DNA of 64,000 nt from CALNZV01 sp942491115 (GTDB lineage Bacteria; Desulfobacterota; Desulfobacteria; Desulfobacterales; UBA5852): NCBI GenBank assembly GCA_942491115.1, contig CALNZV010000001.1, forward strand, positions 558,001 to 622,000, given 5' to 3'. Shown piece by piece: positions 1-9,523 of the stretch; position 1 is the stretch's first letter; each line of letters starts with the position of its first letter. The position numbers and the translations under genes are program-made. A model generated the notes under the pieces. The model was given only the letters and a program-made list of their open reading frames with translations. It did no database searches and was not told the origin of the DNA.

Positions 1-636
1 GAGTTGGGTGCACTGGGCGATAATCTTCTTCCGGTTGGCATCCGCCCTGGACCACCAACTCAGCCATTCGTAGGATTTGAAAATCCCTTTGCTCTTCAGA
101 TGAAGGCCCACGACCCGAAAGCGCTTCCCATTCGCCGGCCGGATCTCGGCATAAAGGGGCTTCCGCTCGAATTTGTGGAGCTCTTGAATCTCGTCATCGT
201 CCGTATCGAACGCAAAGTCGTTGGTGGCAATACTCAGCCGCTCGCTTTCCCCCCCCTGCCCCATGCCGATGTGAAATCGTTCAAACGGACTGTCCGCGAA
301 TAGCCCCCTATCCGTTCGGACGGCGAGCCCGATGATCTGGGACCCGCCTTTGGTGGGCTGAACATCGCAAACCCACGTACCGGTGACGTCGGTGTCGAAG
401 AAAAGCTGGAGTTCGGAAGCCTTGTTCGGCCCCTCGACCACCACCAGGGCATCGAGATCGATGTCGTTTAAAACGCCCGAAAGGGATTCGCGTCGGTGTT
501 TGACGGTGGGTTCGTCCCGATCCATGGTCGGATTGGGCCCACGGACCCGAGCGTGGTCGGCCTTGAAGGCAGGCCCATCGGTAAAGAGGTCGTTCATCCA
601 TTCCATGTTCCATACGCCGTAACGAATCGTTGACAT
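1..636 (-). CDS. Endonuclease/exonuclease/phosphatase (EEP) family protein, C-terminus cut by window edge
   Basis: The frame opens at ATG 636 behind a GGAGAGG ribosome site and stays open for 212 codons to the left edge, so the gene continues outside the window. The N-terminus contains WNMEW, which matches the first strand of the EEP fold (usually WNIEWF). A GLHLKSKG motif near residue 185 matches the HLKS segment of the family, and VVVEGPN stands where the metal-binding QEV/EV motif is usual. The family cleaves phosphodiester or phosphomonoester bonds with a divalent metal. The substrate cannot be told, because the catalytic C-terminal half is missing here. Confidence 0.75.
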   Translation of the reverse strand, partial: MSTIRYGVWNMEWMNDLFTDGPAFKADHARVRGPNPTMDRDEPTVKHRRESLSGVLNDIDLDALVVVEGPNKASELQLFFDTDVTGTWVCDVQPTKGGSQIIGLAVRTDRGLFADSPFERFHIGMGQGGESERLSIATNDFAFDTDDDEIQELHKFERKPLYAEIRPANGKRFRVVGLHLKSKGIFKSYEWLSWWSRADANRKKIIAQCTQL

Positions 637-865
637 AACCCTCTCCTTTCGACGAAAAGGTAGGGCGCCGACTTCGACGGTGCAGCGGTTTTAGGTTCTC
701 GGAGGGAACCGGGTCGGCGCAGCCGATGTCTTCTGCACAAGACATATCGTGGGTCCGGGCGACGACAGTCATTCGCTGGCATAAGGACAAGACCGTATAT
801 GGCGGTCCCACGAATAGCGCATTTCGCTTTTATGTCCTGGGAGCGGTGGGCCCCGGCCTCCACCA

Positions 866-1318
866 TCAGTGGCTGTCCCTAATGGGTTCCAGCCGTTTCT
901 TGAACCCTTTGTACCGGTCAGGCGAGTAGCCCAGCGATTCGTAGAACCGATGGGCGCCGGTTCGCTCCGATTCGGTCACAAAAAGAATGGTGCTGCAGCC
1001 GCACTCGGAAGCGCGTTCTTCCAGCGTTCTCATCAAGGCGGTGGCAATTCCCAGCCGCCGGCTGTCTCTATCGACGATGACATCCTCGACCACCATAAAC
1101 GGGCGACAATCGCCGTAGAGGGACTCGCAGACAATGCCCGTGACGGCACCCGCCAGTCGGTTTTCCCGTTCGGCCACCAGGAAAATAGGGTTGGGGTTAT
1201 CCTTCAATCGGTCGAAGACCGCTCTCATTTTCTTGAGAGAGGACACCTCCCCCCAGAATTGCTCATAGAGCCTGCACAAATCGTCGAGGTCGTGTACTGT
1301 CAGGTTTCTTACTCTCAT
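866..1318 (-). CDS. GNAT family N-acetyltransferase
   Basis: 150 residues, a normal length for a single GNAT domain that transfers acetyl from acetyl-CoA to an amine. The acetyl-CoA pyrophosphate loop is visible as RRLGIATAL (Q/R-x-x-G-x-A type, about residues 86-94), preceded by the strand VVEDVIVD. The motif B region HRFYESLGYSPDRYKGFKK is typical of the C-terminal part. Substrate is unknown; small stand-alone members modify amino acids, peptides or antibiotics. No good ribosome site precedes the ATG. About 230 non-coding bases separate it from the EEP gene. Confidence 0.85.
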   Translation of the reverse strand: MRVRNLTVHDLDDLCRLYEQFWGEVSSLKKMRAVFDRLKDNPNPIFLVAERENRLAGAVTGIVCESLYGDCRPFMVVEDVIVDRDSRRLGIATALMRTLEERASECGCSTILFVTESERTGAHRFYESLGYSPDRYKGFKKRLEPIRDSH

Positions 1319-1370
1319 AATTAAAGCAGTGATTTTAGTGCTGTCCGGTCAACGGAACACCGCCCTTCCC

Positions 1371-1925
1371 CTACTTAATTTCAAGGAACTTGAAAGCCGC
1401 TCCGATCAGAGCCGCCTGTTCTTTGCTCATCTCGCCCAGGCTGCCGCGCCGCTCCGCCATGCGCCGGAAGCGGGTGAAATCGGTCGGCAGCGCCTCGGTT
1501 TCTACGAGGTAGGCGATCTTTTGGATGATCTTCCGGATGTCTTCGGGGTATTTGATCCGGCCTTTTATCTTGGCAAAGTATTCCACTTTGATCCGGCCTC
1601 TGTTTCTGTCAAATTCCAGGTCTGTGACCCGATGCACGGCGAGAATGACGTAATCGCCGAGGGATTGCCAGAAGATCTCATCGTGGTTTTTCCAAAACGG
1701 CAGGGAAAAACGCAACAGGGCTGGCTGTTTTTTTCCGTTTTGGGGGATGTGTCTATAGAGATCGACCGGAAAATTGTCTACCTCTCCATCACCCACCTTG
1801 TCGAGCATTTCAAATAACGTCAGTCTTTGCTGCTTCCGGTAGCGTTTGTCGATTTGGTCCAAAACGCTGCCCTGCCCGACACCGGAATGAACCTTCTCGA
1901 GTGCCATTGTGATTGAGTTTGTCAT
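1371..1925 (-). CDS. Conserved-looking hypothetical protein, 184 aa
   Basis: A 184-residue soluble protein preceded by a GAAGG ribosome site about 8 bases before ATG 1925. It is rich in charged and aromatic residues, without signal peptide or membrane segment. I recognise no domain. The lysine/arginine-rich middle (FDRNRGRIKVEYFAKIKGR) and the C-terminal helix ending FKFLEIK suggest a compact alpha/beta protein. It shares strand with its neighbours but lies more than 170 bases from the dehalogenase, so operon membership is unclear. Confidence 0.6.
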   Translation of the reverse strand: MTNSITMALEKVHSGVGQGSVLDQIDKRYRKQQRLTLFEMLDKVGDGEVDNFPVDLYRHIPQNGKKQPALLRFSLPFWKNHDEIFWQSLGDYVILAVHRVTDLEFDRNRGRIKVEYFAKIKGRIKYPEDIRKIIQKIAYLVETEALPTDFTRFRRMAERRGSLGEMSKEQAALIGAAFKFLEIK

Positions 1926-2101
1926 TGTGCGCTTCCTTCATCGTCATCACATGCTGGTGGGCGATTTGCCCATTCTCGTCCCAGGGACGAACACAACGAG
2001 GTGGTGGCCCCATCAGACCTCGCGCTTTGAAAAGATGCCCTGCGCCTCGGGATTGTCGCGACAGAAAGCCCCTCTCTGTATCGACGTGCCTCCCAGCCCC
2101 G

Positions 2102-2977
2102 TTACATGGACAGAAACACCTCTATTTCAGTGAGCGTTTCCTCCGGGGCCTCTTCCGCCAGATAGTGGCCGCAGTCCAATCCCCCTCCCGTCACATGGTC
2201 TGCCATTTCTCGCCACGGTGTCAAGACGTCAAAAAGCTGTCCAAGGATGCCCAGGCGCCCCCATAGGACGTGCAAGGGGCAGTCCAATTTTCGGCCGATG
2301 TCCTCCCGGTCGTGCTCCAGGTCGATGCCCGCCGCCGCTCGATAGTCTTCGCAGGAAGCGTGAATGGTTTTCGGGTCCTTGAAACAGCGAAGATATTCCT
2401 TCAGGGCCTCCGGCGTGATGGCACCATCGGTTTGCAGGCCCTTTTGAAATTTTCTTGTCAGGTAATGCGCCGGGTCTCCCCCGATCATCCGTTCCGGAAA
2501 ATCAAAAGGCTGGATGAGGAAAAACCAGTGAAAATACCCCCGAGCGAATGCCATGTCGGTATGCTCGTACATGTAAAGCGTCGGCAGGATGTCGAGCATG
2601 ACGGCTTTTTCGACCCGGTCGGGAAAATCCAGGGCCATCCGATGGAGGACCCTGGCGCCGCGGTCATGCCCCGCCGCAAAGAACCGAGGAAACCCCAGGG
2701 ATTCCATCACAGTCACCTGATCCTTCGCCATGACCCGGAAGCTGTAGTTTTCATGGTTCCGGCCGCCGTCCGGTTTCGAACTGTCTCCGTAACCCCGCAG
2801 ATCGGCGGCCACCACGGTGAATCGCCGGGCCAGTGAAGTGGCGATCTTGTGCCATATGACGTGGGTTTGGGGGTAGCCGTGGAGAAGCAGCAGCGGAGGG
2901 CCGGAACCCCCGATCCGCAGGTTGATCTCTAAACCATCGTCGATACCCACACGGCGGTGGGAAAAGCCTTCAAACAC
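2102..2977 (-). CDS. Alpha/beta hydrolase, haloacetate (fluoroacetate) dehalogenase type
   Basis: I place the start at GTG 2977, directly behind AAGGGGAGGG, giving 291 residues; the open frame upstream is unrelated to the family and overlaps the tartrate dehydrogenase gene. The fold shows LLLLHGYPQ (oxyanion region), the nucleophile elbow GHDRGAR with Asp105, and the C-terminal catalytic His in DCGHYLAEEAPEE. An Asp nucleophile followed by RGAR is the signature of fluoroacetate/haloacetate dehalogenases rather than esterases, so hydrolytic removal of halide from a 2-haloacid is the likely reaction; an epoxide hydrolase-like role cannot be ruled out. It lies 44 bases downstream of the tartrate dehydrogenase gene and is probably co-transcribed. 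Confidence 0.85.
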   Translation of the reverse strand: MFEGFSHRRVGIDDGLEINLRIGGSGPPLLLLHGYPQTHVIWHKIATSLARRFTVVAADLRGYGDSSKPDGGRNHENYSFRVMAKDQVTVMESLGFPRFFAAGHDRGARVLHRMALDFPDRVEKAVMLDILPTLYMYEHTDMAFARGYFHWFFLIQPFDFPERMIGGDPAHYLTRKFQKGLQTDGAITPEALKEYLRCFKDPKTIHASCEDYRAAAGIDLEHDREDIGRKLDCPLHVLWGRLGILGQLFDVLTPWREMADHVTGGGLDCGHYLAEEAPEETLTEIEVFLSM

Positions 2978-3021
2978 GTCACCCTCCCCTTCCCCATATT
3001 GTCGAAAAAACGCCCCTCTCC

Positions 3022-4077
3022 TCAGATCAGTGAAGCGATGGTCTCTCCCAATTGCTTGGTGGACGCCGTTCCCCCCATATCCGGCGTTCGATGATCCCCG
3101 CTTTCGAGAACGTCTTCGATGGTTGTTTCGATCGCCTCGGCGGCATCGGGATGACCGAGATGGTCGAGCATCATTGCCCCCGCCCAAATCTGACCGATGG
3201 GATTGGCAATGCCCTTTCCGGCAATGTCCGGGGCCGAACCGTGAACCGGCTCGAACATGGATGGGAATTGCTTTTCCGGGTTGATGTTGGCCGACGGGGC
3301 GATCCCGATGGTTCCGGTAACTCCCGGACCCAGGTCCGACAGGATGTCTCCGAAGAGATTGCTGGCCACGACTACGTCGAATCGATCCGGATGCATCACA
3401 AATTGAGCGGCCAAAATGTCGATATGGTACTGGTCCGTATGGATATCAGGGTACCTCGCCGCCATGGCCCTGAAGCGTTCATCCCAATAGGGCATCGTAT
3501 GGAAGATGCCGTTGGATTTGGTCGCCGAGGTGAGATGCCTGGCCGGACGCGTCCGGGCAAGCTTGAAGGCATAGTCGAGGATACGGTCCACGCCCTTTCG
3601 GGTAAACACGCTTTCCTGGACCACCATTTCCGCGTCGGTGCCTTCATAAAGCCGACCGCCGATTTTGGAATACTCCCCCTCGATGTTCTCACGGACGATC
3701 ATGAAATCGATCTCCCCGACTTTTCGCTTCACCGGGGCCTCGACACCGGGCATCAAGCGGACCGGCCGCAAGGAGACATATTGTCGGAATTCCCGTCGAA
3801 TGGGCAACAGCAGCCCCCACAGGGAAATGTGATCCGGCACCCCGGGAAATCCCACCGCTCCCAGGTAGATGGCATCATAGCCCGCCAGTCGTTCGATCCC
3901 ATCTGCCGGCATCATCCGGCCATGGTGTTGATAGTATTCGCAACTCCAGTCGAAGAAATCCCACTTCATTTGAAAACCGAACCGGCTGCCGGCGGCATTC
4001 ACAGCCCGGATTCCCTCGGGGATGACCTCGTTTCCGATGCCGTCACCCGGAATGACGGCGATGTCGTATCGATTCAT
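3022..4077 (-). CDS. Tartrate dehydrogenase / D-malate dehydrogenase (decarboxylating), isocitrate/isopropylmalate dehydrogenase family
   Basis: The protein starts MNRYDIAVIPGDGIGNEV, the typical NAD-binding N-terminus of the beta-decarboxylating dehydrogenases. Metal and substrate residues are present in the DRFDVVVASNLFGDILSD segment, and FEPVHGSAPDIAGKGIANP is the cofactor loop. The pattern GAVGFPGVPDH-SLWGLLLPIRREF points to the TtuC/DmlA branch (tartrate, D-malate) instead of LeuB. The reaction would be NAD(P)- and divalent-metal-dependent oxidation or decarboxylation of tartrate or D-malate. An ATG four codons upstream (4089) is an alternative start. It is the first gene of a two-gene unit with the dehalogenase. 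Confidence 0.85.
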   Translation of the reverse strand: MNRYDIAVIPGDGIGNEVIPEGIRAVNAAGSRFGFQMKWDFFDWSCEYYQHHGRMMPADGIERLAGYDAIYLGAVGFPGVPDHISLWGLLLPIRREFRQYVSLRPVRLMPGVEAPVKRKVGEIDFMIVRENIEGEYSKIGGRLYEGTDAEMVVQESVFTRKGVDRILDYAFKLARTRPARHLTSATKSNGIFHTMPYWDERFRAMAARYPDIHTDQYHIDILAAQFVMHPDRFDVVVASNLFGDILSDLGPGVTGTIGIAPSANINPEKQFPSMFEPVHGSAPDIAGKGIANPIGQIWAGAMMLDHLGHPDAAEAIETTIEDVLESGDHRTPDMGGTASTKQLGETIASLI

Positions 4078-4142
4078 ACCCACATCCAACGGATAAATCG
4101 GTTATTGAAATTGAAGAAGGGCACGGGCTCTGGTCAACCCTG

Positions 4143-4405
4143 TTAACCCGAATATGTCATGACCATTTTTTCTAAATGTCAACATGATATATGTTATCTA
4201 ATTTTTAGCGCCTGTTTCGGTAGCAGAGCCCCGGGAGCCGTTTGTCCCCCCGGCGGAATGGCAAAACCCCCAAAAATAGTCCCCCTGGGGGCGCGTCGGA
4301 GGCTTCCCTATGCGGCGTGATCAAGGGCTTGCAGTGCCAACGGTCGGCGGCGCCCTTGAATGCCTGGCCGATGAACGCCGCCAACACGTGACTTATCCGG
4401 GCTAA
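4143..4405 (+). repeat. MITE-like repeat, copy 1
   Basis: 263 bp bounded by imperfect terminal inverted repeats: TTAACCCGAATATGTCA on the left and, read on the opposite strand, TTAGCCCGGATAAGTCA on the right (14 of 17 match). The body is nearly identical to the copies at 15991 and 28332. It contains a block from about 4209 with GC-rich short palindromes (for example CCCCCTGGGGG) and no recognisable transposase. A minus-strand reading frame of 102 codons crosses it, but its frame is not kept in copy 2, so it is not counted as a gene. Confidence 0.85.
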
Positions 4406-4936
4406 TGATATGACCGGAATGACGTGACGTCTATTCAAACGGGGTGCCGACAATGCCCATCGGTCGGTTGGATCGATCGGTTTGGCTGATTGAGAGGGGA
4501 TCTCCCTGGCCATGCTTAAGGGTCATCGAAAGTCCCGAAAGGATAAAATCGAGAGATCCAACGCAAAGGTTTCTAAACCGACCGCTTTGCTGACCGCATC
4601 ATGCCAAGAAAGAGAGAATAAAGAAGTGAAAAAGCAACGACGGCGTATTGAGACTTAGTGCGGTAAAGAGATTTCGGTGCTAGATCTGAGGGGTGTCGGC
4701 TTGCGTTGCCGCTACCGAAAAGGGTTGAGGGACGGATCTGTATAGATCTCCGGCAAATGATCATGTAAAAATCCCCCAATCAATACGGCTCCGGACACAC
4801 GGTCGAGCGATATGAAAATTCGATTGCCGGGAACATGGTCCACCGGTCTTTCCTCCGAAGGGGTGCATGGTCCGATGGTCCGTGGGAAGGATTCCCGTCC
4901 TGTTCCACAGCGATCCTGGGTTCGGTCAATGGACCG
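4406..4936. other. Intergenic stretch after the heme-oxygenase operon
   Basis: About 530 bases between the repeat and the last gene of the minus-strand heme operon. A 68-codon minus-strand frame (4573-4779) has no family resemblance or ribosome site that I trust. No clear terminator hairpin with a T-run was seen downstream of 4937. Confidence 0.5.
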
Positions 4937-6172
4937 TTAAATGATCCCTGTTTCTTTGATCAACCCGTCTCCAAATGATTCGAATACCTCGTCTCCTGTC
5001 GGCTCAAAATGGGCTGTCTCATTCATCTCCTGGCGAAATTTAGATAACTCATCGTACATTCTCAAGCGGGCGCGATTCTGATTGCCAAGGGGGCGATGTT
5101 CCGGCAGACAATGCCATGGATTCATCTTCAGCCCCTTGGCAAACGCAAACTGTGCCTCGGAATCAAATGTCTGCTTCGGGATGTGAACGGTGGCGGCCGG
5201 AATAAAGGGAGACAGCTTCTCCGGCCAGCGGACGGCGGCATTTTCAATCGGCATCCGAAATGGATCCGTCTGGATTTGAATTAGGAGGTCGAATTCCACA
5301 TCTTTCTTGTTCAAGGTCTTGACCATGTTCTCCCGCAGATAGTTGAACGACACCTTGCCGAAGGGCAAGCCGGGAACCTTGGTGTCCACCGTTGTTTTTG
5401 GCAGGAACGAGTACATCATGGCCTGTCCTTCACCGAGCAGATACGGGGTACAGCTCCAGTAGCGCTGTCCCAAGGGGTTGTATTGGGTTTCATTCCAGAG
5501 GCTTTGCATGAAGAAGTCGAGAAGGTGGGTGTCTTTGGGGTTCAGAAAATAGTAGATCGGCATATCCACCAGGCTCCAGTACTGCAACTTGGCATTTTCC
5601 CTGGTATTGGGCGTGACAAAGGTCGGGGTGCAGATGGTGATAAAATCCTGGGTATACGTTTCCTCATCCATGAGTTTTTGGCCGGGGACATCCATGAGTT
5701 TGACGGCCATACTGGCAAACCCCACATCACGAATATCGGACGGCACGTCCGGTCCCGGTCCCGAGTAACGCACATAGGCGGGATAACTGCGGGGGGTGGC
5801 AAATATCCCCTTGCGGCAGTGGTCGGGCAAGTCGTCCCGAACGGTCACGGTGGCCCGGAGGATGCCGTGGGTCTTTGTGTTGCCGCCACGCTCATAGGCA
5901 CCGGGTTTGAAATGACCGCGCATCTGGTCGGCCATGAGATCGATGATGCTGTCCAGGCTTTTTTTTTCATCGGGGGCGACGCGCTCCTCTGCCAGCTGCA
6001 TCCCAACATCCGCGCGTTGGCGGTTGATGAAATGCTGAATAACCTCAGCTGTGGGTTCGCGGAACAAGCGGTTCCACTGGGGGCGGAACAGGGGTTCTAA
6101 CCGGCGCTCGATATGGAGCATTTCGGTCATCATATTGTGGATGAATTTCAGCACTCGCGACGGGGGGGTCAT
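4937..6172 (-). CDS. Catalase-related heme protein, 411 aa
   Basis: A minimal catalase-fold protein. The distal histidine motif reads NTKTHGILRATV (His102) and is followed by FATPRSYPAYVRYSG, equivalent to the V-R-F-S strand of catalases. The proximal heme ligand motif R-x-x-x-Y is present as RLRMY (Arg369, Tyr373). Such short catalase-related proteins are far from classical KatE and include allene oxide synthase-type enzymes that rearrange fatty-acid hydroperoxides, as well as weak peroxidases. It has no signal peptide. Its start overlaps the end of the DyP gene by four bases (ATGA), indicating translational coupling. It is the last gene of the six-gene operon. Function as hydroperoxide-processing enzyme is inferred from family and context. 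Confidence 0.85.
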   Translation of the reverse strand: MTPPSRVLKFIHNMMTEMLHIERRLEPLFRPQWNRLFREPTAEVIQHFINRQRADVGMQLAEERVAPDEKKSLDSIIDLMADQMRGHFKPGAYERGGNTKTHGILRATVTVRDDLPDHCRKGIFATPRSYPAYVRYSGPGPDVPSDIRDVGFASMAVKLMDVPGQKLMDEETYTQDFITICTPTFVTPNTRENAKLQYWSLVDMPIYYFLNPKDTHLLDFFMQSLWNETQYNPLGQRYWSCTPYLLGEGQAMMYSFLPKTTVDTKVPGLPFGKVSFNYLRENMVKTLNKKDVEFDLLIQIQTDPFRMPIENAAVRWPEKLSPFIPAATVHIPKQTFDSEAQFAFAKGLKMNPWHCLPEHRPLGNQNRARLRMYDELSKFRQEMNETAHFEPTGDEVFESFGDGLIKETGII

Positions 6173-7695
6173 GGCGTGGTGTCACCTTTCCGGGTGGGCG
6201 ATGCAGCGATGAATTGCAGCGCACGCAGTCCTGGCAAGAAAAAATAGCCGCCACCCCGCACCGTGACAAACGCCGGCATGCCGCTGGTTTGGTGCCGGGG
6301 GCCGGTGGGATCGGAGCGGTTGAAATGGTCGGTTGAATCGCCTTGAATCAATGACTGTCGACCGCCGATCAAGGGATCGCTCTCCTGCTGGAGGCCGCTG
6401 AATGCCGTGTTCATGGACCAGGCGTTCTGGACAAATTCAAACTGCCTCAAGATATTGGCTGCCAGGGTGATGAACTGCAGGCCCCGCTCGGCAGCCGGGG
6501 CATCGGGTTTGACCGCGTCTTCCGGCGACAGAATGGGGCCGTATCCGCGGCCGCGGCGCAACAGACGGTGAAAGCGGGTGGAGGCGATCAGGTCGTCATC
6601 CGGACGGGTTAGCCCGAATCCGAGCATCTTGACCAACCGGGTGATGAGGCCGGTCACGACTGGTGGGAAATCTCCCGTGCGGGGGTTTACCCTGCGAATA
6701 TGTGCCCCGATGGGGCATCGGTGACCCCGCGGGTCGAGTTCGTAAGTAAAGAAGTTGTTGCGGTCTTTCCGCGACAGACCGGGAATGGTCCGGGCGGCCA
6801 GTGGTGCCAGGGGGTTGCCGTTTCGTTCACGTCCCACCATACTGGCGGCCAATTGTTCGCGGTTTTCCGGGTCCGAGCCGCTCGCCTGGTCGACAAACTG
6901 CCAGAAACCGGGAACGTCCTGATGCAGCTGCCGGATGACGAGGTAGGACCCGTTGCGCCCGAAATCCTTCAAGGCGGGGTGGTTTGCGGCCTTCGGCAGC
7001 ACGTCGGCCCGCCCGTCTTCCTGGGGATCGACGAGGGGCCGGACGGTGTACTGCCCGTATTCGTTAGGATAGCCGAGCACGAATTCGCCGGGAGCCACCT
7101 GGTTGGAATAGCTGTCGCGTTCATGCTTGTCGGTGCTTTGGCTATCGGACCAGTCGATTTCAGGCTGACTGATCCCATCGGCAAACCCGAAGGGTTCGAT
7201 CATTCCGATATCGTCCGTCGGCAGGGTGTGAATCCGTTGAAACGCCCTGGAAAACGACTCATCTTCCACAGTATTTTTCCAGGTCTCAAGCCCCTCCTTG
7301 GCCGCATAGAGCAGAAGCAGCATGTGGGGCACCCGTCCGGGGTCGCCGCCCCAGTCCCAGTTTTCCGGCGCATTGCAGCCAACGTCCCCCAAACGGCGGG
7401 AGCGGCTTTCATCTCCCGACATGCCGGTAATGAACTCATCGGAAAAGCCCTCGATAATCGATTCCGGGAGTCCCAGCGCTCGCAGACCCTCCGCTGAAAA
7501 GGCCACCTGCAGGGCGGTGTCGGGCGGCGGGCGACGGGCAACGGCATTGTTGACCGGTGCTCCTGCCAGCCAATCGCGGGCGGCGGTGGCATCTGCGACG
7601 TCAAGCAGCATGAAGCAGGTATCGGTCAATTTCCCGTAGCCGAAGCGCAACAGGCCCTGCAGATCGTCAAATTCAACCGTGGATGCATCGTTCAT
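6169..7695 (-). CDS. DyP-type heme peroxidase, 508 aa
   Basis: A dye-decolourising peroxidase. The family motif GxxDG is visible as FGFADGISQP with catalytic Asp173. The proximal heme histidine is in CPIGAHIRRVNPR (His332), and the arginine-rich RRGRGYGP segment follows. About 508 residues is the long form of the family. There is no signal peptide or encapsulin-type loading tail, so the enzyme is presumably cytoplasmic. It should use H2O2 or an organic hydroperoxide to oxidise an unknown substrate. It starts behind AGGAGAGTGTTGTC, 16 bases after the preceding membrane-protein gene, and overlaps the catalase-like gene that follows. Confidence 0.92.
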   Translation of the reverse strand: MNDASTVEFDDLQGLLRFGYGKLTDTCFMLLDVADATAARDWLAGAPVNNAVARRPPPDTALQVAFSAEGLRALGLPESIIEGFSDEFITGMSGDESRSRRLGDVGCNAPENWDWGGDPGRVPHMLLLLYAAKEGLETWKNTVEDESFSRAFQRIHTLPTDDIGMIEPFGFADGISQPEIDWSDSQSTDKHERDSYSNQVAPGEFVLGYPNEYGQYTVRPLVDPQEDGRADVLPKAANHPALKDFGRNGSYLVIRQLHQDVPGFWQFVDQASGSDPENREQLAASMVGRERNGNPLAPLAARTIPGLSRKDRNNFFTYELDPRGHRCPIGAHIRRVNPRTGDFPPVVTGLITRLVKMLGFGLTRPDDDLIASTRFHRLLRRGRGYGPILSPEDAVKPDAPAAERGLQFITLAANILRQFEFVQNAWSMNTAFSGLQQESDPLIGGRQSLIQGDSTDHFNRSDPTGPRHQTSGMPAFVTVRGGGYFFLPGLRALQFIAASPTRKGDTTP

Positions 7696-7711
7696 GACAA
7701 CACTCTCCTGC

Positions 7712-9016
7712 TCAGATCAGGCTCAGCCACTCGCGGATTTCCGCGTCGCTGGACGGATAGGTTTCGACGCCCTGGCGAATGCGGCTGTTTCGCGACAATT
7801 CGAATGCGGTCAATCCCGGGTAGGCCTTGTACCAGACCTCCGATCCCAATTGATGGCGTCTTTGGGTGTATTTGAACGGTAGCTCTCGATAGGCCCCCCC
7901 TTTAATCAGCCATGTTGTCGTGGGATAACCGACACCATTGCTGAAGGTAAGATTCAAACCCCAGCCGACCTTGTTGATGAAATCGTCCATGTAGCTTTCA
8001 TGGCTGCCGTCGTAATTGCTGGCGAAAAACACTCGATGGTTATCGTCCATGAAAACCCAGCGGGCGAAGTGAATGGTTCGGATTCGAGAGAGAAAACCGC
8101 GGTTGAAAATATGTCTGGCAAAATAGTCAGTCACAAGAAGTAGAAACTTAAAGGTAAACAAACGGAAAAAGCCTGGCTTTACATCACCAAACACGTTGTA
8201 TTGGTTGCTGACATCATGATCTTCCTGGACTGACATCTCACGGATATGGTTGCGGTCAGGCCGGATAAAGAGCTCCGGGTCTGAGCGTTCCAGCATCCGC
8301 AACCGTATGGCAAAGAAAGGTGCCAGAATCAGAAAAATGGGGGACAATAGCAGCAGGATCAGCGGCACCCCGAACTTATGCCCCAGATTCCGGATTTTCC
8401 ACCCGATTGCCGTCGGTTCCGGTGGCGTTAGCGTAAGCCTACCTGCATGGATTTCGATTTCAACATGAGACAAAAGCTTTTGTCGCACAGCGCGGGTGTT
8501 TTCCCGACCGACGTCGTCGACAATTTTCTGTAAACAGGCCGATAGACTTTTGTGCAGAGCATCTTCTTCGCGCACCTGTTTGACGGTGCGTCCGATCCAG
8601 TTGATATAGGTAGCCGATGGCCGGATATTATGGTCGATCATCCATTCCAGCAAATTGCTCTCGCCCTTGGAGAAGCCTTCACAGGAAGAAAAAATGTTTT
8701 CAAGGCCAGCACGGGCATGGGTTGCAAGATCAGCAATAAATGAATCCGCGTCGCCATCAATATCACCCAAAAAAGATAGTGTCGGACGCCAGGGTCTTGG
8801 CGTTACACCAAATGCCTTAATTTCATGAGCCGTCTTTGCTTCGATAATCACAAACCGCGCAAAATGCAGACGATCGAACCGGCCAAATGGTATGAGATGA
8901 TTTTCGGGATCGGCATGGCCGGGGCTATTGTTCATGGTGGCCAGCAGAGATTTCAGGCCCTCTAACTGCCCGTCACGAATAGGGGCGACAATCATGAAAG
9001 TGGATTGAGGCGTCAT
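7712..9016 (-). CDS. Membrane-anchored protein of unknown function in the heme-oxygenase operon, 434 aa
   Basis: The N-terminus MTPQSTFMIVAPIRDGQ and the later HFARWVFMDDNHRVFFASNYDG strongly suggest two related alpha/beta (ferredoxin-like) halves, similar in style to the DyP/chlorite-dismutase fold; this is a visual impression. Between them, around residues 215-240, lies a hydrophobic helix pair (GVPLILLLLSPIFLILAPFFA) that should sit in or on the membrane. I know no named family. It starts behind ACAGGAACC, and lies between the small 152-aa gene and DyP, so it probably works with the peroxidases, possibly presenting a lipid substrate. That role is inference. Confidence 0.75.
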   Translation of the reverse strand: MTPQSTFMIVAPIRDGQLEGLKSLLATMNNSPGHADPENHLIPFGRFDRLHFARFVIIEAKTAHEIKAFGVTPRPWRPTLSFLGDIDGDADSFIADLATHARAGLENIFSSCEGFSKGESNLLEWMIDHNIRPSATYINWIGRTVKQVREEDALHKSLSACLQKIVDDVGRENTRAVRQKLLSHVEIEIHAGRLTLTPPEPTAIGWKIRNLGHKFGVPLILLLLSPIFLILAPFFAIRLRMLERSDPELFIRPDRNHIREMSVQEDHDVSNQYNVFGDVKPGFFRLFTFKFLLLVTDYFARHIFNRGFLSRIRTIHFARWVFMDDNHRVFFASNYDGSHESYMDDFINKVGWGLNLTFSNGVGYPTTTWLIKGGAYRELPFKYTQRRHQLGSEVWYKAYPGLTAFELSRNSRIRQGVETYPSSDAEIREWLSLI

Positions 9017-9064
9017 GGTTCCTGTCTCGGAGTCTTCAGTCTTATTGATGGAGGCTTGTCAGAC

Positions 9065-9523
9065 TTAGGTTCGAATCGTTCGTGTCAGGGCAAAATCCAG
9101 AACCCGTTTCTTTCCCCACCAAACCTTTCCCAAATAAACGCCGGGTTCGATCTCTCGGATTTCATCCCTAATCACCTTGGCGACAAACGACGTTTTAGAG
9201 TAGTCGATGACGATGGTCTCTTTGCCGTCGAGCCAGCTGTTGTCGCGATAGACCTTGGCAACAATGAATGTCAAGCTGAAGGGTGTGATCTTGTTGATCA
9301 GAATGCCTGATTGGCGGTCCGAGGAAAACAGGTCGAAAACCTTCCCCTGCCAGGCATAAGTGCCGGCAAGTACAGCCACCATTTTTGAGAGGGCCGATCC
9401 TGCCAGGATGGCGGTGCCCTGGGTATCGCCATCGGGAATCTCTCCGGATTCGGCCCGGCGGTAAATATCGTCTAGTTCCTCGCGGGACTTGGACAGCCAT
9501 GATCTTACCGTCGTATGCATCAT
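9065..9523 (-). CDS. Small hypothetical protein of the heme-oxygenase operon, 152 aa
   Basis: I choose ATG 9523 behind AAGGAG; it overlaps the stop of the catalase-like gene upstream (ATGA), so translation is coupled. The longer open frame upstream only reads through that gene. The protein contains ILINKITPFSLTFIVAKVYR, DSSW-like hydrophobic strands and a basic C-terminal half ending FALTRTIRT; no signal peptide or clear transmembrane helix. It looks like a compact beta-rich protein that could bind lipid or heme, but I do not recognise the family. Its place between two hemoproteins argues for a role in the same pathway. Confidence 0.75.
   Translation of the reverse strand: MMHTTVRSWLSKSREELDDIYRRAESGEIPDGDTQGTAILAGSALSKMVAVLAGTYAWQGKVFDLFSSDRQSGILINKITPFSLTFIVAKVYRDNSWLDGKETIVIDYSKTSFVAKVIRDEIREIEPGVYLGKVWWGKKRVLDFALTRTIRT

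Noticed and set aside
3052..4146. 364-aa plus-strand ORF opposite the tartrate dehydrogenase gene
   Set aside because: Shadow frame of a gene with clear family motifs on the other strand; GC-rich codon use keeps both frames open.
4205..4513. 102-aa minus-strand ORF over repeat copy 1
   Set aside because: The same block in copy 2 is out of frame and in copy 3 has a different start, so the frame is a by-product of the repeat.
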